From: Dillenia suffruticosa
Lineage: Eukaryota; Streptophyta; Magnoliopsida; Dilleniales; Dilleniaceae
Direction of reading: 5' to 3'
Assembly: GCA_033439265.1 (NCBI GenBank)
Contig: JAVTVX010000010.1
Span: 6,634,001-6,698,000, forward strand
Length of the DNA stretch: 64,000 nucleotides
Of this stretch, positions 45,853-56,752 are shown piece by piece (position 1 is the stretch's first letter; each line of letters opens with the position of its first letter). The notes under the pieces are model-generated. The model saw only the letters and a list, made by a program, of their open reading frames with translations, searched no databases and had not been told where the DNA came from. The translations under genes were made by a program, and so were the position numbers.

Positions 45853-47289
45853 TGATATGGCTTAAATAAGTGTAATATTTACAATTGATTTTATATTATT
45901 TTTGAATAAATATTACACTAATATTTATATTTTGTTACATTTGATTTAGAAGGAAATTTATTATGGAAAATGAAAAAAAATGAGTTAAATTGGAGCAATT
46001 TTGTAAAGTATAGAAAATTGGACAGCAATACTCTTTCATTAGCGCGTGGGCACGTGGATTTCAAGAGGCAAGCAAGAGGTTTTAAAAATTTACTGTAATA
46101 AAAATTTCCTTTCCCAATTACACATTCAAGAGAAAATTGGAATGGAATTGGAGATATTAAAGATTTTTATTGCATTCCTACTATTTAGGAAAAGAAATTT
46201 TTGAAAATGTAAATTTCATGTTTTTAGAAACTTTTGTTTTATTTAAAATTTTTAGAATATTATCTTTTAAAAACCAATTTGAATAAGTAAGGAATTTTAG
46301 GGTTTTCTACTCATATATATATAAGAGTATTCCATATTATTGAAGAGAATTTCTTGGAGGAGGCAGCCAGGCAGCCCCCTTGGGGGCAGCACTATTCACG
46401 TCTACAGTAGCAGCTAGCAGCCAGCAGCCATTGTCCATGTAGCCCAACATCTTCTTTTCATTTTTAATTTAATTTGTGAATTTTTATTTTTAGATGATTT
46501 TGTTTTAATTTTTTTTCTAGTTAAAGGATTATTAAAATCTTGATGAATGATAATTGTGAGATCTAAATGATCTTATTTGCTTGAAATTTGTATGTATTTA
46601 TTTAATCTCTATGCTTAGTATTTTATGGTTGTTTTGTGATTGTTAAATAGATATCTATATTTAATAATCTTAGAATAGTCTACTACCATTTAAAAATAGC
46701 AAGATTTGTGTGTTTTTAATGGAGTGGTAATTGACATAATTTTATGGCTTCGCAAGCGGTAGGATTTATGTCAAGAAATTAGGTAATTTAATTTAAATAA
46801 ATCCAGATTGGAATTTACTGATTAGAATTGGGTCTTTCTAGATCGTAATGCTGTCGGAATATTAAATTCAACGAGGGTCTCTTGGGTTGTCTTTCGATTA
46901 GGGAAGTAATTAACGATGGTATTTTGATTACCGAAAAAGTACGGAGAGATTGGTCGGTTCGTGATACTTAGTGACTATAACCAATTTATTCGCATAATAT
47001 CGAGTAATTTTTGTATCGATAATCAATCAAATATATCAAAATGGAAATAACTCATTTGGTTAGCTTTTCTCTCATTGATATCCATTCTTTTAATTGACAT
47101 TATTTAGTTGTTTTATTTTAGTTCATTTATTTATTTTTGTTAGATTTAGATCTATCTCTCAAATCCCTCATATTTTCATTTTCCTTGAAAGAGATAAATC
47201 TACCATTCCCTGTGGATTTGACCCTGCTCACCCTAAACTCGTCTTAGTGAAGTAGGTAATTTTATTTTTGATTGTTTAACGATACATTA
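45853..47289 (+). mobile_element. Solo Gypsy LTR inserted in the GA tract
   Basis: A sharp switch from GA repeat to AT-rich unique sequence at 45853 (TGATATGGCTTAAAT) and back at 47290. The right end has TTCCCTGTGGATTTGACCCTG, AGTGAAGTAGGTAATTTT and CGATACATTA, the terminal text typical of some plant Ty3/Gypsy LTRs, possibly Athila-type. There is no internal coding region, so it is a solo LTR of about 1.44 kb. A target duplication cannot be told apart within the GA repeat. TATA-like text (TATATATATAAGAG) lies near 46315. Confidence 0.7.
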
Positions 47290-47653
47290 AAGAGAGAGAG
47301 AGAACAAGAGGGAGAGAGAGAGGTAGAGTAAGAGAAAGAAAGCGAGAAAGAGTGAGAGAGAGCGATAGAGAGAGTGAGAGAGAGAGTGGAGAGACATAGA
47401 GCAAGAGGGAAAAAGATAGATGGGAGAAAAGAAGAAAGATATTGTGAGAGAGAGAAAATAAGAGAAAAAGAGAGAGAACAAGCGAGAGAGGGAGAGTGAG
47501 TGCCAGAGAGAGAGTGAGAGGAAAAGAAGGGAGAGATAAATTAAGAGGGATAGGACGACAGACAGAGATAATAGAGATAGAGACAGAGAGGTTGTAAGAC
47601 TGAGAAAGAGAGAGAAAAATGACAGAGTGCAAGAGAGAGAGAAAGAGCAAAAG

Positions 47654-47696
<43 letters not shown>

Positions 47697-47745
47697 AGGC
47701 ATGAGATAGAAAGAAGGAAAGAGTAAGGGGATGGAGCAGGAGAGT
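47290..47745. repeat. GA-rich purine tract, continued
   Basis: The same GA-rich composition as 41939-45852, with a (TA)n run at about 47653-47672. It is best read as the far side of the same tract, separated by the solo LTR. Confidence 0.9.
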
Positions 47746-48589
47746 AATCGCTCATAGTTGGATGAATATACTCCTATAGTACAATAATTGACCCATCTTC
47801 TCTTACTTAGGGTAGTTAATAGGAGTTTTTAAAAAAAATAAAAATAAAAATTCATTTTTCCTTTTCCCTTAAATAATAGTAAAATTTGGCATGCCAAAAC
47901 TTTACCATATGAAAAAATAAATACAATTAAGTTTGAGCACTATTTAAGTACGTACAAATAAATTTGTAAAATATATAGAAAATAATGTATAAATTAAGTA
48001 ATTAGAAATTATATATAATATTGAGGAGAAATTAAAACTTTTAACAGATTTCAAAAGCAAAACTCCAAATACCTAACTCTATGGTAAAACAATCTAAAAT
48101 CTAATGCCGGAGGGGTTTAATTCTTATTAAAGATTTTGATTATTAGTATTTTGGTATAAAAACCGCATAAATAATTAAATGCTTAAATGCGATAGATTTT
48201 TCTCCAATGATTCCCGGAATCATGAGGTATAATTAAAGCATTAGAATAAGTCAGTTAGGCACGTCATCATAACCCACATTTGAAATTTTGACCCACAAAT
48301 CAGATTGCTTACAATAGAGTTTCCATTCCAAGCGATGATTAGGAAACTTCTTGTTGTGATGATTCGGATATTCGATTCCGAGATATATCAAACGGAATTC
48401 AAAACACTCCTGATCTGAAAAATAAACGGTCAGGATTTGACCAACGGTTCGGTTCATTATGATTGGCCCCATTCTCGTCTTGCCCAACTTTCCCTCCACC
48501 GTCCACAGCTTCATGTTCCGACACCGTCCCCTCACCTAAAGCCTTATTTATTTATTTTTATTTAATTCCTCCTTCCTCAACATCCTCGT
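47746..48589 (+). promoter_or_regulatory. Upstream region of the acid phosphatase gene
   Basis: AT-rich non-coding DNA. A TATT-rich stretch at 48545-48566 is the likeliest core-promoter position. A 94-codon minus-strand frame (48251-48535) is unrecognised and probably chance. Confidence 0.4.
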
Positions 48590-48626
48590 GCTCTCTCTCT
48601 CTCTCTCATTCACTCGCACGCTTCCT

Positions 48627-48661
<35 letters not shown>
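48590..48661. repeat. CT microsatellite in the phosphatase 5' leader
   Basis: Two CT runs separated by a short C-rich spacer, followed by a poly-C and poly-A run near 48757-48779 just before the start codon. Confidence 0.9.
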
Positions 48662-48664
<3 letters not shown>

Positions 48665-48841
48665 AACCGATAAACAGTTTCTTCATTCTGGGGTTTACCT
48701 CTGTTTTTCGTCTCTCAATTTGTGTGAGCTTGTGAAGAAAAGCAACGCATTCCTTCCCCCCCCCCCCAAAAAAAAAAAAGAAAAGACAACCCGAATTCTT
48801 CAACCTCAGCCAAGCGATCAAACCCAATATTGATTGACACC

Positions 48842-51800
48842 ATGTATCATTTCATCTCTCTCCTTCTCTGCCTTCTCTCTCTCTCTTCCATTGTTTCTTC
48901 ATCTTCTTCGGAGGGTGCAAATTCTCATGCTCTTCCAAGACCCTTGATTCTTGAATACCCAGAGGCTGAAGCTGCAAACGAGGAGTTGGAATTGGAGTGT
49001 ACAAGTTGGAGATTTGCTGTGGAGACCAATAATGTGAGTCCATGGAAGGTTATTCCATCAGAGTGTGCGGATTATGTGAAGGAGTACATGACTGGGAGGG
49101 GTTATTTGGTTGATCTTGAGAGGGTTTCTATGGAGGCTGGACTTTTTGCGAAGAGTGTTCTATTATCTGATGATGGAAAAGATGTTTGGGTTTTTGATGT
49201 TGATGAGACGTTGCTCTCCAATCTTCCTTACTATGCTGATCATGGCTATGGGTATGTTGATTTTCCCAAAACATTCTTCTTCTTTGATTATCTCTGGATG
49301 ATTTCAATGTGTTGGACTAATGGGTTTTCTTTGAATTCAGTTTTTGAGTCCTTACATTTTATGTTTCACCCTTTTTTACGATTAAAGGTGTTTGATAAAA
49401 TTCGATTCTTTTCTTGATGTTGATGATTCTATGCAATTGCAAATATCGGAATTAGGGCATTTTATATGACTTTGTGCAGAACCACATTCATTTGGTTTTA
49501 GGAGGTCTGCTGGTATTGAGGTTTTCCATTCTTATTTTGAGTCTTGATTTTATTATGAATTCTGGGATTTGAATCCTGGAACCTTTTTCATAATTTGAAT
49601 GTGTTTGGATTTGATTCCTGAATCCTAATCACGAACATTAGTTATTAAGGGTCAAGGGTGTTATATGGAATTTGATTGTGTATTTCATGCTGGAAACTCT
49701 TACTATTTGAAGTAATGGGGCCAAGAGATGGGTGTTCTCGTGATGCTGTCTTTGCAAAACGACATCAAATATGAGGATTTATGTTCTATCCTCAAGGGAG
49801 CCCACTTGCCGAGTCCACATACATGAGCTGATTTGATAAGGATTTGTTAAGAGGTATATTCCTTAGGACTGGTTAAGTCTGGTGGTGTTAAAAAATTGAA
49901 ACAGTACATGAGGTGACAATTCTAACCCGATAATTCAATTCTCCTATTTTGAATACGTTATAGCATTATAAATCTGAAATGGTTGTGTGGGATCTATTTT
50001 TTGGGGGATGGAATTGACTTTTGAGTGAGGGTGATTGATTTCCTTCAAGAGAAAAGATAATGAATTTCCTAATGCTGATTTGGATTTGATTTTGTAGGAT
50101 GGAGGTTTTTGATGTAGCAGAGTTTGATAAATGGGTTCAGAAGGCTGTGGCACCTCCAATAGAGTCCAGCTTGAAACTCTATGAAGAAGTTCTGAAATTA
50201 GGATTCAAAATTGTCCTCCTAACAGGTCGTGGTGAAAACCAAAGAAGTATTACTGTTGAAAATCTGACAAATGCAGGTTTTCAAAATTGGGACAAGCTTA
50301 TACTGAGGTCAGTTTTTAATTTAACACTTCTGGACTAATTTAGTTGTTTTACAATTAATATGTTGTGTTAATGCTAAATCTTAGTGGAATAATTCTGAGT
50401 AGATTTGATAAGAAGTGCAGTATCAGCGTAGGCAGTGGGTGAAAATGCCATTTTGCTAAATTTAGGAAATCTTGAAACGAAGCATTGCAATAAAATATTA
50501 CTTGAGGTCTTGATGACAGGATTTTTCCACCCTTCAAAAACTAAACTCATTTTTGGGCTCTTTCTGCTTACTGTTCTGTTTTCAACAAGATGTATTAAGT
50601 GTAAACACCCTATTGTTCTTGCATTGTTGTTTCTAGTGTTTTGGGGTTGGGGTGGGGGTGGGGGTGGGGGAGGGGCTGAGTTCAGATAAAAAGGCCTTAA
50701 AGTGAGGCTAATAATTCCAAATAGCAGCTAATAGTTGAAAGCATCAGCCAAGACTAGGACATACTGATAGTGGCTGATATGAGTGCTCAGATGACTTGCT
50801 CCATAATCAGGCAAAAGTCATATTAGTCATCAAACTTCAATGGTAGCATTGTGACTCTATAGCATTGCCATTACTACTGTTATGGTGGTTGGCACAATAA
50901 AAAAATTAAAAAAAAAAATGAATCTATGATTAAGTATCTTTTTTTTTTTTCAACTTCAAATTAAGATAAACCCCCGGAACTTTGGTTTCAAACATTTCAA
51001 TGTTCTCTCTCTCACAAACTATATTTCTTAAGTTTTATGTTCATTTTAGATTTTTATATGGTAGACCATCATTTCAATTTTCTTGTCAAAGTATTAAAAA
51101 AAATGAAATTGAAATTGACTGTCTGTCTGCGATTTCATTACATTATTCTTGAATTATTACTATCGTTTCTTACTTATTTCATCTTTTGATCAAATTTTAG
51201 AAATTTAAAATGGTTTTTTTTTTCTTTATCCTAATTTCAGGGTTTCAATTTACTATTGTTATGAGGTTGGAAAACTTGGAAAAAGAATATGATGCTAAAC
51301 TAAATGACTTTGCATTCAATTTAGTCGTATAGAAAGATACTGTCAATAAGATGGAAAATTTTAGATAATCTACTATGCAAGCCTCTTTAAGTTACTTGAA
51401 TTTAGTTATTCTCATTTAGCTTTCCTATGATATGGTAAAAGTCAGAATATAAAATGCATAATTCTTGTCAATAACCCATGTCCTTTTGCACCAGTTTGTT
51501 TCAATTGGTGGCAAAAATTTTTACAGAAGGTTTGATACTTGGGAAAACAATTATAAGTTAGGCTAGGTTTAGCTTAAAATCTTTTTCTACTTCTTGAGTC
51601 TTCAGTTTCTGAAGCCAGGGAAACAGAAATCTTATGAAATCTGCGATGATCAGTGATCTTGCTCACAAACAAGTTTTACATTAGTCTAGGAAATGATCTA
51701 GAATGAAATATTGGTCATATATGAATAAGGTGAAATCAAAGTTGTTCTTTATGAAAGATAGTGAGCTTAGAATCAAGGCAGTAGTTGCATCTGTGCTACG

Positions 51801-53083
51801 ATTTAGTCTGAACCAAAAAAAAAAAGCTCCCTGCGGGGTGTTGTTTGCTGCTCTTTGTCATTCTAGTTACTACTAAATTTCAGCTCCTGCTCTTTCTACT
51901 TTGGTCATATCCCTCTTCAATAGAAAGTAGAACCTGACAATTAGACCTATAGTTTCACATTTTATAAATTCAATTATTCCTGAATCAAATATTTAATTTT
52001 TGGGGCAGTGATCTGAATAATTGAGTTATTCTAGACACCATCTCCAGGACAAAATACACTTCATTTTGCCTGAGATTTATTTGAGGTCTATGGCACTCCC
52101 AATTCATGGGATTTGTTTCTTGATTTTCTCAACCATAGGATTCTTTAAAATTCTTTTGACAAATGACAGAAGTGATGCAACAATAAATTTTAATATGTGA
52201 TATGCATTTTTTGTCCTGTCAAAAAATTCATGGACTCTTCTCCGATATGGACTAATAAGAGGGAAATTCTACCTGTTTCTGTGTAAAGTTCATAATCATG
52301 AATATTTGTTTCCTATGAGTTGAATTTGGCTTTGTTTACTTGTTAATTTATTTTTTAGTTTTAATTTTATCTTTTCTTTTATCAGACCTTTATAGAAATC
52401 AGGTACTGGATTTTAATATTCTATTGGTCGTAGTTGAAAGAGTTTTTGGTTGATTAAACATAGATTATTACTAATAAGCGAACTCATAATGGATCTGAAT
52501 CTACTATGACAGGTAATCTTCTTGTTTCTTCTGCTCCTAGCATCTAAACTTGCAATTTTTAATCCTTAGTTTTTACGTCTCTCCCCAAGCCACATATTTG
52601 CTTCTTCTTAAAGCTTTTTTCTGCTGGCACATCTAAGTGATTTATCAAGAGAATAACAAATCTTTCTTTTACCTTCAGTAATTGTCTTTCACGCCACACT
52701 ATTTTCTACCATTTGTGTCAGTATGCATCATATTATCACAGTTGCATCTCCCTTTTCTGTTGTTGCCTAGTTCTAGCTCAAGGAATTGGAATGTTATCCT
52801 GTTCATCTTGATGTGCTAAATAAAGTTTTAGATTCAGATGGTACTTTCTCCGGTACAGCAGCAAGCATCTGCTTATCCTGATTGTCTGAAACTGAATATT
52901 TGCAGAGCATCTGAAGATCAAGGCAAACATGCGGTAATATACAAGTCTGAGAGGAGAAGTGAGATGCTCAAAGATGGGTATCGTATTATTGGCAACTCGG
53001 GGGACCAATGGAGCGATTTGTTGGGCTCGGCCATGTCTGTGCGCTCGTTTAAGCTTCCAAACCCAATGTACTATATTCCATAG
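48842..53083 (+). CDS. Secreted acid phosphatase, HAD subfamily IIIB (VSP-like)
   Basis: Three exons with consistent phases: 48842-49251, 50098-50307 and 52906-53083. The sum is 798 bases, or 265 residues plus stop, the usual family length. Residues 1-24 are a signal peptide (hydrophobic, Ser-rich end), so the product enters the secretory pathway, probably to vacuole or wall. The four HAD motifs are intact: DVDET at 119-123 (nucleophile Asp119), LLTGR with Thr179, Lys220 in YKSERRSE, and GDQWSD at 239-244. The C-terminus RSFKLPNPMYYIP is typical of the plant acid phosphatase/vegetative storage protein family, which hydrolyses phosphate monoesters. The retained nucleophile argues for an active enzyme; storage VSPs have often lost it. 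Intron 2 is long (2598 bases). The start is the first ATG in the frame after the leader repeats. Confidence 0.93.
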
Positions 53084-53248
53084 CTGGAAAGTCCATTCAT
53101 AATCCTTGGATTGCACTTTACCAGACAGTTTATTATTAATGTCATGGTAAAGGACATTATCTATCCAATTAACAGTGTGGGTGCATACACGATGGCATGC
53201 ATGTTACTATAAAATTATGATCGGCAGAAAACAATTTCTACCCTTATG

Positions 53249-53968
53249 TAGACCCGGCCACAGCTTGAACCACGAACAGAACCGGAACAATTAGTTTAAA
53301 AATCGAACTGAAATTGTCTTTTCAGTTTTTGTTCAAAAATCGAAATCGAAATCGAAGCCGAAAACTTATGGTTTGGTTCCACTTCTTAATTTTTAAAAAT
53401 TAGAACCAAAATCAGAACTAGAATCGAAATTGAGACGGAAATAAAAAATGGAACCAAAAATATAATTTTTGAAAAAAAAAAAAAAAGGTTATTGATTGTT
53501 GCGCGGTGCTTAGTGCAACTGTCAAGTCATCTCTGGTGCTGAAATGGTAAGGGAGTTATAAGTTAAGATGGTAAGTGAAATGCATGAGCTTTGATTCCTT
53601 TAGACTCCAAAAGAGTACATATGCAACTTAATTTATATAAATTCAATTACTTGATTTATATAAATTATGTTCAACCTCTTTTTTTCCTTTTCTTTTTCTT
53701 TTTTATTATAAAATAAAAAATTGGATATGTGATACATCCAAATATTATAATTAAAACTCAGTTTGTTTAAATGAAATTTATCTAATAATTTTAATTTATT
53801 TAAATTAAAAGAATTAAATTTTGGTTCCAAGTGACTTGAACCGGAATTGAAACAGAATGGAACCATTGACAAATCGGAGCCAAAATCGTCCACAAGTGGT
53901 TCCATTTTGGTTCTGGTAGAAGATGAGTCAGAACTGTCAGTTTCGGTTCAGAACCGTGGTCAGGCCTA
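53249..53968. mobile_element. hAT-like MITE with 8-bp target duplication
   Basis: The 720-bp block has terminal inverted repeats: the left end TAGACCCGGCCACAG and the right end, inverted, TAGGCCTGACCACGG. Flanking octamers CCCTTATG (53241-53248) and ACCTTATG (53969-53976) agree at seven of eight bases, the duplication length of hAT transposons. The interior has repeated GAACC/GGTTC-type words and no transposase. It lies about 165 bases after the phosphatase stop codon. Confidence 0.75.
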
Positions 53969-53976
53969 ACCTTATG

Positions 53977-54404
53977 AAGGAAAAATCAACTTGTAAAGGG
54001 TGTATGTAGGAAAGTTAATTGGATAAGGAATCTAACTCGATGCCCTGAGACTTTGAAAGAATTGCATCATCGCTTGTGCTTCAAATTGTGCCCTTCAGCA
54101 CTTTTTCCGTTCCTTGTTTGCTCTTGTACTATACAGTCTTTATCGGTATCAGTCCTGGTCCTCCACCAGTGTTGCTGTGCACTTTTCTTCCGCATCATCA
54201 CTCCACAACCATCTTTTTACGGTTTCACTTCTGTGAGAAACGTTGGCTTATCATTTTTGTGCCTTTTTAGGGGTGGTCGGGTCTCCACATGGGACTGCAG
54301 AGCACCAACCCTAGTGTATCTATGGGCCACATTGTTGTTGCCATGACCCATCTCTGTACAAACTTTTGTCATCTATCTCACTTTGTTTTTAAATAACTAA
54401 GAAG

Positions 54405-54442
<38 letters not shown>

Positions 54443-56250
54443 GTCTTTTTTTTTGGAGGTAGGATTCTTGAAGAACTCATATAATTTATAATAAAAATAT
54501 TCACTTATAATAAAATATTTAATTTTAGTTATAGTCATTGGTTATCCCAACTCCACCAGATTCCTAGTTTTGGAGTATGCTTATTGCTTTGACTTGTCAT
54601 TTCCCCGTGTACAAATGGATGCTTTGGTTTTTAAACAAAAAATGAAATCAAAAAGGAAAAAAGAAATATAAAAAGTTTTTATTTTTATTTTTATTGAAAG
54701 CTAAATTCCTGATTTGTGATTTCTCTGATTATGAGATTTTGTTATGATAGATTGACAAATATTATAGTATAGAAAAATATGAATAGAAGATAACTATTTC
54801 TTAAAAGACCCTAACAGCTAAATCGTTAAAGAGATGGGTCACATTTGGGCCTTGTTTGAATTGTATGTGGGAATCGGAATTAAAATATATCTCATTCATA
54901 TTGAAAATTTTGGATGTTGTTCGGCACTGTCCTGAAATGAAGCCTACTTTTTTTTTTTTTTTTTTTTTTTAATTATAACGAAATTTGAATGCTAGATTTA
55001 AAGGAGAATGTTATAATCATTAGACTGCTCTCGTAAGATACTTTTTTTTTTTGGTACATAATGATTTCTACTCTTAATATTTGATATTGTTTACGGATAA
55101 AATTTTGAAAATGGAAAATTAAATGAATTTTTAATTTTACCTTTAAATCTATATTAAATTATACTAAGGTAGCTTTTGGTACGAAGCAAATGATTAAAAA
55201 GGAAAAACATAGGGAGAAAAAGGCTAAAGGGTTGGTGTTTTCTTATTTTCAGTGATTGGTGTCCATATTAACATTCAGTTAATTTTTTATTTATCTACAA
55301 TTCAACCATTATTTTTTCTCTGCTTAATATGAATTTATATAAATTTTGTCTCTTTCTATCAAAAAATATATATTAATTTTATTTTTCTAAAAAATCAATT
55401 TATATCACATTTTCTCTCTATTAAAAAATCATTTTAGTTCACATTAAAAAAACTAAAATTAATTTTTATTTTTCTAAAGTTAATCATATTAATTTTCTCT
55501 TTGAAGAGAGTTTAAATTATTTTAATTGATTTTCTAATCACATTGATTTTAAATTTTCTCTCTAAAAAATTAAATTTATTTTTTCTCTTTGTAAAACTAA
55601 ACTCATTAATTTTCCCTCTTTAAAAGACCAATTCAATTCAGATTTTCTTTTTTAAATACATTAATTTTAAATTCTCTCTGTAAAACCCAAATTTTATTTC
55701 TCTAAAAATTCTAAATTTAGTTTCTCTTTTTAAAACCAGGCACAATAATTTTATGTTTCTAAAAAATTGAAATTTTATCTTTATAAACACATTGGATTTA
55801 GTTTTTTTCGCTGTATTTCTTTTATTATAAAATATCATTTACGTTTTCTTTTTAAATATATTAATTTTAATTTCACTAAAAATAAAATTTTAGTTATTCA
55901 CTCCCTAAAATAAAGCATAATAATTTAGTTTGGGATTATTTTACTCGTTATTTAGGGTTTATTTCATCCCTTTTTAATATATTTGATTTGAATGTATAAC
56001 ATTTGAGAAGGGATAAAAAATTACTTAACCTTCCTAAATACCCATCGGATCTCCTATCAAATGTTACCTTAATCACAGTTTCATCAAAATTATAAAATTC
56101 ATTTGAGGATGGAGTTACACCTTTTCCAATTCTTGTGGATTTGAAATTTAGCCGCAGTGTAAAAATAAATCATTTTTTTATTCATTCTCTCTCCACTTTC
56201 CCAAATGGTGAAGCCAGCAGCAACAACCCTATCACGGAGAACAAGGGATC

Positions 56251-56253
<3 letters not shown>
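53977..56253. other. AT-rich intergenic DNA with microsatellites
   Basis: Contains a CT run (54407-54439), a T run near 54950-54970 and a long TTTTCTCT/AAATT-rich stretch (55290-55900) of low complexity. No gene is recognised. A 97-codon frame at 54053-54346 has no recognisable domain. Confidence 0.5.

Positions 56254-56297
<44 letters not shown>
56254..56297. repeat. CT microsatellite
   Basis: An uninterrupted (CT)n run of about 44 bases, 149 bases before a Copia LTR. Confidence 0.95.
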
Positions 56298-56299
<2 letters not shown>

Positions 56300-56445
56300 C
56301 CCGCTGCTGCAGGGCCATCTTCAAGTGAAAACCAAGAAAATGATTCAATCAATCTCTCTCGCTCCTCTTTTTATTTGTGTTGCACACAAACCATTGAATG
56401 GGAGTACACAATTTCCCTTTTGTTGGAAAAAGTTGTCTTGCACAC

Positions 56446-56752
56446 TGTACGAATTACTCAAACATGAAGAATCTAAGTACTATGAAAATGAAGTACAGAG
56501 AAAAGTTTACTGTTTTCTCTATTTCTTATATTTTCCTTCAATAGAAATTGAGTATTTATACAAACTTTGCTAATTGGGAAGTTATCTCTAACAAACTGAA
56601 CAAAAAATTAACTGAATTAGTTCTAATTAACTTGATAAACTAACTAACTATCTAAAGAAATTAACTAACTAAAAAATACTTGAAGAGTCACTTGATCTAT
56701 CTAAGCTTGCTTTGCTAGGATGAGAGAACCCTGCAACTAACTTATTTTTATA
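56446..56752 (-). repeat. 3' LTR of the 307-bp Copia element
   Basis: Collinear without gaps with 61133-61439. I count 22 mismatches in 307 positions. Confidence 0.9.

Noticed and set aside
48251-48535. 94-codon minus-strand frame upstream of the phosphatase
   Set aside because: No recognisable domain, and it overlaps the likely promoter. Probably a chance frame.
49252-49417. Extension of the acid phosphatase frame beyond exon 1
   Set aside because: The frame reads into intron 1. A donor at 49252 and the acceptor at 50097 join family-conserved sequence on both sides in phase.
53540-53640. tRNA-like SINE head inside the hAT-like MITE (GGTGCTGAAATGG and TTTGATTCC words)
   Set aside because: The boxes are weak, the spacing is long, and no tail or target duplication is visible.
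54053-54346. 97-codon Cys-rich plus-strand frame
   Set aside because: No signal peptide followed by a conserved cysteine pattern and no related frame nearby. Probably chance.
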